In this document: piece by piece, positions 53,571-60,827 of the stretch
Layout of the letters: every line of letters begins with the position of its first letter
Position numbering within the stretch: the first letter of the stretch is position 1
Assembly (NCBI RefSeq): GCF_037860835.1
Contig: NZ_JBBEOG010000004.1
Location: 186,001-250,000, forward strand
DNA length: 64,000 nucleotides
Direction of reading: 5' to 3'
DNA from: Aquipuribacter nitratireducens
GTDB lineage: Bacteria; Actinomycetota; Actinomycetes; Actinomycetales; JBBAYJ01
The notes under the pieces: generated by a model
Databases searched by the model: none
Told to the model about the DNA's origin: nothing
The model's input: the letters and a program-made list of their open reading frames with translations, nothing else
Program-made: the position numbers and the translations under genes

Positions 53571-54743
53571 GTGGCGAAGGACGGCGGCGGCCAGGAGAAG
53601 ACCGAGGCCCCCACACCGCGCAAGCTCAAGGAGGCGCGGGACCAGGGGCAGCAGCCGCGCACGCAGGACCTGTCGGCGTGGGCGTCGGTGGCGGCGATGG
53701 CGGTGACGGCGCCCGCCGTCGTGGGCGCCGGGCACCGGCAGCTCGCCGATGTCGTCCAGCGGGCGGCCGCCGTCGCCGAGGACCCGGACCCGGCCGTCGC
53801 GGTCGGGCTGCTGGGGGACGCGGTCGGCTCCGGGATGCTCCTGCTCGTGCCGCTGGTGGGCGCGGCGGTCCTCGCCACAGTCGTCTCCCACGTCATCCAG
53901 GGCGGCGTGCACCCGGCGTGGCAGAAGGCCAAGCCCGACCTCAAGCGGCTCAACCCCGTCGAGGGCGTCAAGCGGATGTTCGGGCTCATGACGCTGTGGG
54001 AGGCGGCGAAGACCCTGCTGAAGAGCGTCGTCCTCGTCCTCGTCGCGTGGTGGGCCGTCGCCCGCATGATGCCCGCCCTCCTCGGGGCGGGGTCGGCACC
54101 CCTCGGCGGCACGCTCGACACGATGCGGGACTCCCTCGCCCTCCTCCTGCAGGTCGCGGTCGCGACCGGCGTCGTCATGGCCGCGGCCGACTTCGCCGTC
54201 CAGAAGCGGAAGTCGATGAAGGACCTCCGCATGACGAAGCAGGAGGTGAAGGAGGAGGCGAAGACGACCGAGGGCAACCCGCTGGTGAAGCAGGCCCGCC
54301 GCTCGCGGCAGATCGCCCTCACCCGCAACCGCATGATGGCTGCGGTCGCGACCGCGGACGTCGTCGTCGTCAACCCCACCCACTACGCCGTCGCCCTGCG
54401 CTACGAGGCGGGGAAGGGGGCACCGAAGGTCGTCGCGAAGGGCGTCGACGCCGTCGCGGGGAAGATCCGCGAGCGCGCCGGCGAGCACCGCGTGCCGATG
54501 GTGGAGGACGTCCCCCTCGCCCGCTCCCTCCACGCCGCGTGCGAGGTCGGCGACGAGATCCCCGGCGAGCTGTTCGAGGCGGTCGCCCACGTCCTCGCCT
54601 TCGTCATGCAGCTGCGGGCGAAGGGCAGCGCCGCCGGCACCCACCGCGACGCCCGCCGGCGCGGCGAGGTGCCGGACGGCACGGCCCTGCGCCGCGAGCG
54701 CGCCCGCCGGCGGCGCCGCCGCCCTGCGCCCGCGCCCGGCTGA
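53571..54743 (+). CDS. flhB: Flagellar export switch protein FlhB
   Basis: 390 residues. Four membrane segments then a cytoplasmic domain with the self-cleavage site NPTH at 268-271 (VVNPTHYAVALRYE), which switches export from hook to filament proteins together with FliK. The N-terminus (GGQEKTEAPTPRKLKEARDQGQ) is typical. The tail is very Arg-rich (RRRRRR) and about 20 residues longer than usual. GTG start. Confidence 0.97.
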   Translation: MAKDGGGQEKTEAPTPRKLKEARDQGQQPRTQDLSAWASVAAMAVTAPAVVGAGHRQLADVVQRAAAVAEDPDPAVAVGLLGDAVGSGMLLLVPLVGAAVLATVVSHVIQGGVHPAWQKAKPDLKRLNPVEGVKRMFGLMTLWEAAKTLLKSVVLVLVAWWAVARMMPALLGAGSAPLGGTLDTMRDSLALLLQVAVATGVVMAAADFAVQKRKSMKDLRMTKQEVKEEAKTTEGNPLVKQARRSRQIALTRNRMMAAVATADVVVVNPTHYAVALRYEAGKGAPKVVAKGVDAVAGKIRERAGEHRVPMVEDVPLARSLHAACEVGDEIPGELFEAVAHVLAFVMQLRAKGSAAGTHRDARRRGEVPDGTALRRERARRRRRRPAPAPG

Positions 54744-54762
54744 GGGACGCGGCGCCGGGCGC

Positions 54763-54790
54763 TCAAGTCCGGGACCCCGTCTGCCGACGG
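54763..54790 (+). promoter_or_regulatory. Candidate FliA/WhiG-type promoter for flhA
   Basis: TCAA (54763-54766), 16 bp, GCCGACGG (54783-54790), 65 bp before the flhA GTG. Spacing is one base longer than at the other sites. Confidence 0.45.
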
Positions 54791-54855
54791 AGCACGTGCC
54801 AGGACGGCGCAGCACGGCCACGGAACGGCCACGAGCACCATGAGCTGAGGTCTGC

Positions 54856-56895
54856 GTGAGCGCGTCCGGCATCGGTCGTTACGCCCTGCCCGTCGGGGTC
54901 GTCGGCATCGTGCTGCTGCTCGTTGTGCCGCTGCCCCCGGCCCTGCTCGACGGCCTCATCGTGCTGAGCATCGCCATCAGCGTGCTCGTGCTCCTCACCG
55001 CCATGTACGTCGAGCGACCCCTCGACTTCTCGATCTTCCCGGCGCTGCTGCTCGTCATCACGCTGTTCCGGCTCGGGCTCAACGTCGCCTCGACGCGGCT
55101 CGTGCTGCTCGACGGCTACGCGGGCGACGTCATCGGCGCCTTCGGCGAGTTCGTCATCGGCGGGTCCCTCGTCGTCGGCCTCGTGATCTTCCTCATCCTC
55201 ACCGTCATCCAGTTCGCCGTCATCACCAACGGCGCCACCCGCGTGGCGGAGGTCGGCGCGCGCTTCACCCTCGACGCCCTGCCCGGCAAGCAGATGGCGA
55301 TCGACGCCGACCTCAACGCGGGCCTCATCGACGAGGACACGGCCCGCACGCGGCGCGCGGAGGTCACGGCCGAGGCCGACTTCTACGGCGCGATGGACGG
55401 TGCCTCGAAGTTCGTCAAGGGCGACGCGATCGCCGCGATCATCATCACGATCATCAACCTCCTCGGCGGGTTCGGCGTCGGCGTCGCGCAGAAGGGCATG
55501 GGCTGGGGCGACGCCCTGTCGACGTACTCGCTGCTGACGGTCGGCGACGGTCTCGTCTCCCAGATCCCCGCCCTGCTCACCTCGGTCGCGACCGGCCTCA
55601 TCGTCACCCGCGCCACCTCGCAGGGCGACATGGGCTCCGACGCCGCCTCGCAGCTGCTGCGGAGCACCCGCGCCCTCACCATCGGCGGCGCCGCCATCGC
55701 CGGCCTCGCCGTCGTGCCGGGGCTGCCGAAGCTGCCGTTCCTCCTCGTCGGCGGAGCCATGCTCGCCCTCGCCGTGCGCGCCCGCCGCGCCGGCAGCGAC
55801 GAGGACGAGCCCGGCGACGACCTCGAGCCCGCTCCCGTCGACCCCACCCAGCAGCTCGTCGAGGACATGTCCGTCGACCCGCTCGAGGTGGTCCTCGCGA
55901 GCGACCTCGTCGACCTCGTCGACGCCGGCGCCGGTGGCGACCTCCTCGACCGGGTCCGTGCCCTGCGGCGCAAGGTCGCCCTCGAGATCGGGCTCGTCCT
56001 GCCGCCCGTCCGCACCCGGGACTCCCTCGACCTGCCGCCCGGCTCGTACTCCGTCGTCGTGTCCGGCGTCGAGGTCGGGCGCGGGCAGGCGCCCGCCGGG
56101 AAGGTCCTCGCCCTCGGCGACATGCTCGACGGCCTGCCGGGCGTCACGACCGTCGAGCCCGTGTTCGGGCTTCCCGGCAAGTGGCTGCCGGTCGAGGCCC
56201 GGCACCAGGCCGAGCTCGCCGGCGCGACGGTCGTCGACCGCGGGTCGGTCCTCATCACCCACCTCGGTGAGGTGGTCCGGGCGAACGCCTCGCGGCTGCT
56301 GTCGCGGGAGGACGTCAAGGGCCTCGTGGAGTCCGTCCGGCGCCAGCACCCCGTGGTGGTCGAGGAGCTCGTGCCGTCCCAGCTGTCGCTGGGGGAGGTG
56401 CAGCGGGTGCTGCGCGGCCTGCTCGACGAGCGGGTGCCCGTCCGCGACCTCGTCAGCATCTTCGAGGCGCTGTCGCTGCGCGCCCGGGTGTCGAGCGACG
56501 TCGACGGCCTCGTCGAGGCCGCCCGCGCCGGCCTCGGCCCCGCGGTGGCGGACGCGTTCACCCGCGACGGCGTCCTCCGCGTCCTCACCCTCGACCCGCT
56601 GCTGGAGCACGAGCTCGCCGAGCACGTCCGCCCCGGTGAGGACGGCCCGGTCGTGCAGCTGGAACCCGGCACCCTCGGCCGCGTCCTCGACGCGCTGACC
56701 GCGGCCGTGCAGCGGGTGGACGCCCTCGGCGTCGAGTACGTGCTGGTGTGCGCGCCGGGCCTCCGCTCGGCGCTGCGCCGGCTGGTCCAGGCCGCGGTGC
56801 CGACGCTCGCGGTCCTCTCCTACACCGAGGCCGGTCAGGCGCCTCGGGTCGAAGCAGTTGGGACGGTGACGAATGCCTCGGCAGTTGCGTCTTGA
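54856..56895 (+). CDS. flhA: Flagellar export platform protein FlhA
   Basis: 679 residues, with about eight membrane segments in the first 310 and a cytoplasmic docking domain after it. Strong signatures: [34 protein letters not shown] in parts, [22 protein letters not shown] (the FHIPEP region), [30 protein letters not shown] in parts. GTG start about 110 bp after flhB. The stop lies inside the next gene (23-base overlap). Confidence 0.97.
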   Translation: [679 protein letters not shown]

Positions 56896-58360
56896 GGGCC
56901 CCGCCCTGGAGCCCCTCCTCGAGCAGGCACGACGGGAGCACGGCGCCGACGTCGCCGTCGTCGACGCCCAGCGCGTGCGGACCGGCGGGATCGGCGGGTT
57001 CTTCGCCCGCGAGCACTACGAGGTGACGGTGAGCGTCGCCGACCCGGTGGCCAGGCCGGTCGTCGGGCCGGTCGCCGGGCCGGTCGACGGGCCGGTCGAC
57101 GGGCCGGTCGCCGACCCGGTGGCCAGGCCGGTCGTCGGGCCGGTCGCCGGGGCGGTCGACGGCTCCATCGGCGCCCTCCTCGCCGCCGCGGACGGCGGCG
57201 ACGTCGCGAGCGTCGCCGGACCGGCTCCCGCCCCGGTCCCGGCCCCGCGGCCCCCGGCGCGTCCGCTGTCGACCGAGTCGCCGGCCTTCGACGACGTGCT
57301 CGCCGCCCTCCGGGCCGACCTGCTCGGGGTGCCCGAGGACGCCGTCACGGCCCTGCCGGTGACCGCTGCCGCGCTCGCCGGCGCGAGGACCTGGGCGCCC
57401 ACGGCCGTGCTCGACGTCGAGGGCGGGGCGGCACCGGACACCGAGCCCGCCCCGACGACCGCACCCGTTTCCGAGCCGGCGTCCGGCCCCGTCGGGTCGA
57501 CCACCCCGAGCGGTGTGGTGCTCGAACCCCGTCGCCAGGTCCCGGCGCAGCCCGTGCCGCCCGCGGCGGACGACCGCCAGGTCGGTCAGGAGATCGACCG
57601 GAAGATCGACCGGGAGATCGACCGGGAGATCGGCCGGAGGATCGACGAGGAGATCGACCCCGTCGCGCACCTCGCCGCGCTCGCGGTCGCCGTCGGGGCG
57701 CCGTCGCGGCTCGCCCGGCTCGCCGCCGAGGACGTCGTCGCGTCGGGCTGCACGACCGCCCACCTGCGCCTGCCGCTCCTCGCGGCCGCCCTCGGCTCCC
57801 GGCTCGCCGCCGACACGGTCCCGCTGTCCGCCGCCGCGGGGGAGCTCGTCGTCGTCACCGGGCCCGCCGCCCACGTCGTGACGACGGCTGCCGCCGTCGC
57901 CGCACGACTCGGTCGCGCCCGCACGGCGCGCTGGGACGACTCGACCACCGGGTCCCGCGCGCGACGCCGCACGGGCGTCGCGACGCCCGCGGACCTGCCG
58001 ACCGAGGCCGTCGCCGACGTGCACGAGGTCGCCGGCCTCCGCGAGCGTGCCCGCGCCGCCGGCGCCGCGCTCGTCCTCCACGTCGTCGACGCCGACGCCG
58101 GCCTCCTCGACGTGCTCGCCCCCGACCTCGTCGTCGCGGTCGTCGACGCCTCGCGGGCGGTCCGCCCGGCCGAGCGGGAGCCGCTCGCCCCGACCACCGC
58201 CGTGGTCCCCGACGTCGTCGCGCTCGTCGGGGCGGCGACGGCGATCGCCCCGGCGACGCCGCGTCCGGCGCCGCTGACGCTCCTCGACGACCGGCACGCG
58301 ACCGAGGGTGCGTGGACGGGGGTCCTGCTCGACGCCCTGCGCTGGGTCGACGGCACGTGA
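56873..58360 (+). CDS. FlhF-like protein with a degenerate nucleotide-binding site
   Basis: 495 residues, in the flhF position after flhA. The N-terminal domain matches FlhF (ADVAVVDAQRVRTGGIGGFFAREHYEVTV in parts). The middle is low-complexity: a repeated Asp-Pro-Val-Ala-Arg-Pro-Val block (about 56-100) and an Ile-Asp-Arg-rich stretch (240-262). In the C-terminal GTPase region the P-loop is replaced by GPAAHVVTTA at residues 330-339, so neither the Gly-x-Gly nor the Lys needed for GTP is present. It probably keeps a structural or polar-placement role without GTP hydrolysis. ATG overlaps flhA by 23 bases. An unrelated origin is less likely because of the N-terminus and place. Confidence 0.7.
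   Translation: MPRQLRLEGPALEPLLEQARREHGADVAVVDAQRVRTGGIGGFFAREHYEVTVSVADPVARPVVGPVAGPVDGPVDGPVADPVARPVVGPVAGAVDGSIGALLAAADGGDVASVAGPAPAPVPAPRPPARPLSTESPAFDDVLAALRADLLGVPEDAVTALPVTAAALAGARTWAPTAVLDVEGGAAPDTEPAPTTAPVSEPASGPVGSTTPSGVVLEPRRQVPAQPVPPAADDRQVGQEIDRKIDREIDREIGRRIDEEIDPVAHLAALAVAVGAPSRLARLAAEDVVASGCTTAHLRLPLLAAALGSRLAADTVPLSAAAGELVVVTGPAAHVVTTAAAVAARLGRARTARWDDSTTGSRARRRTGVATPADLPTEAVADVHEVAGLRERARAAGAALVLHVVDADAGLLDVLAPDLVVAVVDASRAVRPAEREPLAPTTAVVPDVVALVGAATAIAPATPRPAPLTLLDDRHATEGAWTGVLLDALRWVDGT
57038..57168 (+). repeat. 72-bp imperfect direct repeat inside the flhF-like gene
   Basis: A 72-bp unit beginning GCCGACCCGGTGGCCAGG at 57038 starts again at 57110. In frame, it encodes a 24-residue Pro/Val/Gly/Asp block that occurs nearly twice. 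Smaller 12- to 15-base units make up each copy. Confidence 0.7.
57590..57658 (+). repeat. 12-bp tandem repeat inside the flhF-like gene
   Basis: About six copies of a 12-base unit like GAGATCGACCGG, encoding Glu-Ile-Asp-Arg repeats at residues 240-262. Likely a charged helix or a slippage-prone spacer before the GTPase-like region. Confidence 0.65.
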
Positions 58361-59058
58361 GCCGCAGCCCCGCCGTCGAGCTGCCCCGGGTCAACACCCC
58401 GGTGCTGCTCACCATGCCGGGCGTGGACGGCGACGTCCGCAGCCGGCTGGAGGACACGTGGGGCGCCGACCTCGTCGTCGCCGCGGTCGTCGTGCCCGGC
58501 AGGGTGGGGGTCCGGCGCGTCGGCACGCAGATGACCGTCGCGTGGGCGGTCCCGCCGCGCGGTCTGCTCGAGCTGCCGTGCACGCTCGTGGAGTCGCGGC
58601 AGCACGAGCAACCGCCCCTGTGGGTGCTGCGTCCGGTCGGCGCGCCGCGTCGCGTCCAACGGCGGCGGTTCGTGCGGGCCGACGTCGTGGCGCGTGCCCT
58701 CCTCGCCGAGTGGGTGGACCCCGTCGTCCCGACGCCCGCCCGTCCGGACCCGCGGGCGGTGTCCGCCCCCGCGTGGCTGGTGCCGGGCCAGGTCGTCGAC
58801 CTCTGCGAGGGCGGGGCGCGGGTCGTCGTGCCCGCCGGGCACGTCGTGCCGGTGGAGGTCGGTGACCGGCTGCGGCTCACCGTCGACCTGCCGGGCGCCG
58901 TCGTCGTGGCCGAGGCGCACGTCGTCGCCTCGGAGCCGATGACCGAGCGTCGCCACCAGCTGCGGCTGTGGTTCGAGCTGTCCGACCGTGACGCCGAGGC
59001 GGTGCGGCGTGAGGTCCTGCGCCGACAGACCGAGGCGCGTGGCATGAGGGAGTCGTGA
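58357..59058 (+). CDS. PilZ-domain (YcgR-like) c-di-GMP receptor
   Basis: 233 residues. Layout of YcgR/PilZ flagellar brakes: an N-terminal domain (VTMPGVDGDVRSRLEDTWGADLV-like region) and a C-terminal PilZ domain with the arginine motif RRVQRRRFVRADV near residue 95 and the second motif as VDLCEGGARVVV near 147, where Cys takes the place of the usual Ser. It would bind c-di-GMP and slow the motor. GTG overlaps the flhF-like stop. Confidence 0.85.
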   Translation: MSRSPAVELPRVNTPVLLTMPGVDGDVRSRLEDTWGADLVVAAVVVPGRVGVRRVGTQMTVAWAVPPRGLLELPCTLVESRQHEQPPLWVLRPVGAPRRVQRRRFVRADVVARALLAEWVDPVVPTPARPDPRAVSAPAWLVPGQVVDLCEGGARVVVPAGHVVPVEVGDRLRLTVDLPGAVVVAEAHVVASEPMTERRHQLRLWFELSDRDAEAVRREVLRRQTEARGMRES

Positions 59059-59291
59059 TGGGGTTCGTCCCGCTGTACGGGCTGGTGCTCGCCTCGCCCG
59101 TGGTCCTGCAGGCTCTGCAGGGGCACCGACCGGTCCACGAGGCCCTCGTGGTGTGGCTCGTCGCGATGCTGCTCGCGATGGGCGGGGTCAGGCTCTGGTC
59201 CGTCGTCACGACCCCGGCGCCCGCCCCTGCCGTGCGGCCGACGCCCTACGACGGACGCGCCGAGCCGCGCCGCCGACGCGACGACGCCTGA
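59058..59291 (+). CDS. Small two-helix membrane protein at the end of the flagellar operon
   Basis: 77 residues. Two hydrophobic segments (about 3-18 and 29-48, LVVWLVAMLLAMGGVRLW) then a Pro/Arg-rich tail. ATG overlaps the PilZ gene stop by one base (TGATG); a GTG one codon earlier is also possible. Unknown function; place at the end of the flhA operon suggests a link with the export apparatus or PilZ protein. Confidence 0.6.
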   Translation: MGFVPLYGLVLASPVVLQALQGHRPVHEALVVWLVAMLLAMGGVRLWSVVTTPAPAPAVRPTPYDGRAEPRRRRDDA

Positions 59292-59313
59292 TCCGCCCCG
59301 CCCGGCCACAGGG

Positions 59314-59772
59314 TCACCGCGACAGGCCTCGGGCCAGCGCGGCCTCGAACAGCGTCCGGGCAACGTCCTCGGCCTTCACGGTCGCGGCCGCACCCACCGG
59401 CCTCGCCTGGTACTGGTCCTGGTTCCGAGCGCGTCGAAGGCGGTCGAACTCCCGCGCCGCCTTCTCGGCAGGCGGCTCGTCGACGACCGCACGCAGGAAG
59501 CGGCCGAGCGCCTCGTGCTGGCCGGGCCCGTTCGTCGTCCGGAAGCCGTACGCCGCGAGCAGCGCCTCCCCGGTGTCATGGCAGGCGTCGTAGGCGATGC
59601 CGTACCTGACGACGACGCTCGTGAGCAACGGAAGCTGGTCCAGGCGTTCCTCCGCCTGACGGAGGAAGGAGGTCGCCCGCGCGCTGTCCGCGGGGACGAC
59701 AGCGAGACGTCCCGCCTCGACCAGCGCGAGGACGGTCGCCTGCTGGACTCGGGTGAGCGGAGTCAGCGCCAC
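59314..59772 (-). CDS. HEPN-domain protein, likely toxin of a HEPN/MNT pair
   Basis: 152 residues, all helical, of the HEPN nuclease fold. It has RATSFLRQAEERLDQLP in the first half and a basic motif (RLRRARNQDQYQA near residue 113) in place of the classic R-x4-6-H, so catalytic capacity is not certain. ATG-like GTG start overlaps the stop of the nucleotidyltransferase gene by ten bases, so the two are co-translated. In type VII pairs the MNT partner adds AMP to the HEPN toxin to silence it. Confidence 0.8.
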   Translation of the reverse strand: MALTPLTRVQQATVLALVEAGRLAVVPADSARATSFLRQAEERLDQLPLLTSVVVRYGIAYDACHDTGEALLAAYGFRTTNGPGQHEALGRFLRAVVDEPPAEKAAREFDRLRRARNQDQYQARPVGAAATVKAEDVARTLFEAALARGLSR

Positions 59773-60371
59773 GGGAGCTCACCGATCACGACCACTGCGG
59801 GGCCGCTGCGCACGGTGTCGAGGAAGCCCGACGACGCCGCGAACTCCTCCGTGGTGAGGATCGTCGGGTTGACGGGCCGGTGCACCGCGGACTCGACCCG
59901 CGTGCACGCCTGGTAGACGGCGTCGACATCCGGATCACCGAGCACCATGAGGTCGATGTCGTGCGGTGCCGGACCGGCGACCCCGAGCATCCGCGCGGCG
60001 AACGACCCGTAGACGAACGCGGAGTCGATCGAGGGGACGCGACCGAGCTCCTCGGTCAGCATCGCCACCGGCCCGGCCGCGACCCTGAGGATCTCGCGCA
60101 GCGGGCTGGTCAACGGGCTCTCGTCGTTGCCGCGGATCAGCCGCGTGCGACCCACCAGCCTCTCGCTCAGGATGCCGGCGTCCAGCAGTCGCGCGACCTC
60201 ACGGTGTGCCGTCGGGTACGCGAGGCCGGCCCGGGTGGCCAGCTCGGTCAGGCTGAGCTCGTCGCCGGTCAGCAGCACTTCCGTGAGAAGACGCGCCTGA
60301 CCGTCCGATCGGAAGATCGGGGCGAGGAGCGGGGCCGCCGTTCTCATATGATGGAGGTTATCCTCCGTCAT
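59763..60371 (-). CDS. Winged-helix / MNT nucleotidyltransferase, likely antitoxin
   Basis: 202 residues. The N-terminal part (about 20-85) is a winged helix (LTELATRAGLAYPTAHREVARLLDAGILS). The C-terminal part is a minimal nucleotidyltransferase with G122-S123 in VYGSFAARM and the metal pair Asp138 and Asp140 in HDIDLMVLGD. Thus one protein may both silence the HEPN partner by nucleotide transfer and repress its own promoter. A palindrome covers the first nine codons. ATG 60371 gives the longest form; ATG 60347 is an in-frame alternative with the palindrome outside. The start region is more AT-rich than its surroundings. Confidence 0.82.
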   Translation of the reverse strand: MTEDNLHHMRTAAPLLAPIFRSDGQARLLTEVLLTGDELSLTELATRAGLAYPTAHREVARLLDAGILSERLVGRTRLIRGNDESPLTSPLREILRVAAGPVAMLTEELGRVPSIDSAFVYGSFAARMLGVAGPAPHDIDLMVLGDPDVDAVYQACTRVESAVHRPVNPTILTTEEFAASSGFLDTVRSGPAVVVIGELPWR

Positions 60372-60373
60372 AT
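60346..60373. promoter_or_regulatory. Palindrome over the start of the MNT gene, candidate autoregulatory operator
   Basis: ATATGATGGAGG (60346-60357) and CCTCCGTCATAT (60362-60373) around TTAT: 12-base arms with one mismatch. It lies across the first codons of the winged-helix-MNT gene, and that protein has a DNA-binding domain. Confidence 0.6.
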
Positions 60374-60428
60374 CGACAATTAACCTTCAGCGACCGCCGG
60401 TCTCACCCCCTGGTGCTCAGGAGTCTCC

Positions 60429-60434
60429 TAGAGT
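60429..60434 (+). promoter_or_regulatory. -10 box of csrA, probably leaderless
   Basis: TAGAGT six bases before the csrA GTG. No GCCGAT-type site is seen, so csrA seems to use the housekeeping sigma factor, apart from the flagellar regulon. Confidence 0.45.
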
Positions 60435-60440
60435 GAGCCG

Positions 60441-60815
60441 GTGCTCGTCCTCAGCCGCCGAACCGGCGAGAGCGTCGTCATCGGGGACGACGTCGTCGTC
60501 ACAGTGCTCGAGCTCAAGGGCGACGGCGCCGTGCGGCTCGGCATCGACGCGCCCCGTTCCACGCGGGTGTACCGCGCGGAGGTCTACGCCGCGGTGAAGG
60601 CCGCCAACGCCGAGGCCAGCCGCGCGGGTCAGCCCGCCTCCAGCGCGGTCGAGGCGCTCATGGGCCTGGCGGGGGCGCGTCGTCCCGCCTCCGCGTCGTC
60701 GGAGTCTGCGCCGCAGCCCGCGACCTCGGACGACCCGCCCATCCCGCCGCCCTCGACGCGACCGGCCGCCCCGGCCCGCCCCGGCCCCCGACCAGGACCC
60801 CCACCCCGTCGCTGA
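60441..60815 (+). CDS. csrA: Carbon storage regulator CsrA with a long C-terminal tail
   Basis: 124 residues. The CsrA core is residues 1-60: MLVLSRRTGESVVIGDDVVV, VLELKGDGAVRLGIDAPRST, RVYRAEVYAAV, with the Arg and the GIDAPR loop used in RNA binding. It should repress flagellin translation and be countered by FliW. The rest is a 60-residue Ser/Pro/Ala/Arg tail (PPIPPPSTRPAAPARPG), not part of normal CsrA. Directly downstream is the 52-bp repeat array. Confidence 0.93.
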   Translation: MLVLSRRTGESVVIGDDVVVTVLELKGDGAVRLGIDAPRSTRVYRAEVYAAVKAANAEASRAGQPASSAVEALMGLAGARRPASASSESAPQPATSDDPPIPPPSTRPAAPARPGPRPGPPPRR

Positions 60816-60827
60816 CGGCAGCACAGC

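Noticed and set aside
59292-59313. Terminator between the small membrane protein gene and the HEPN gene
   Set aside because: The gap is 22 bp and no stable stem is visible.
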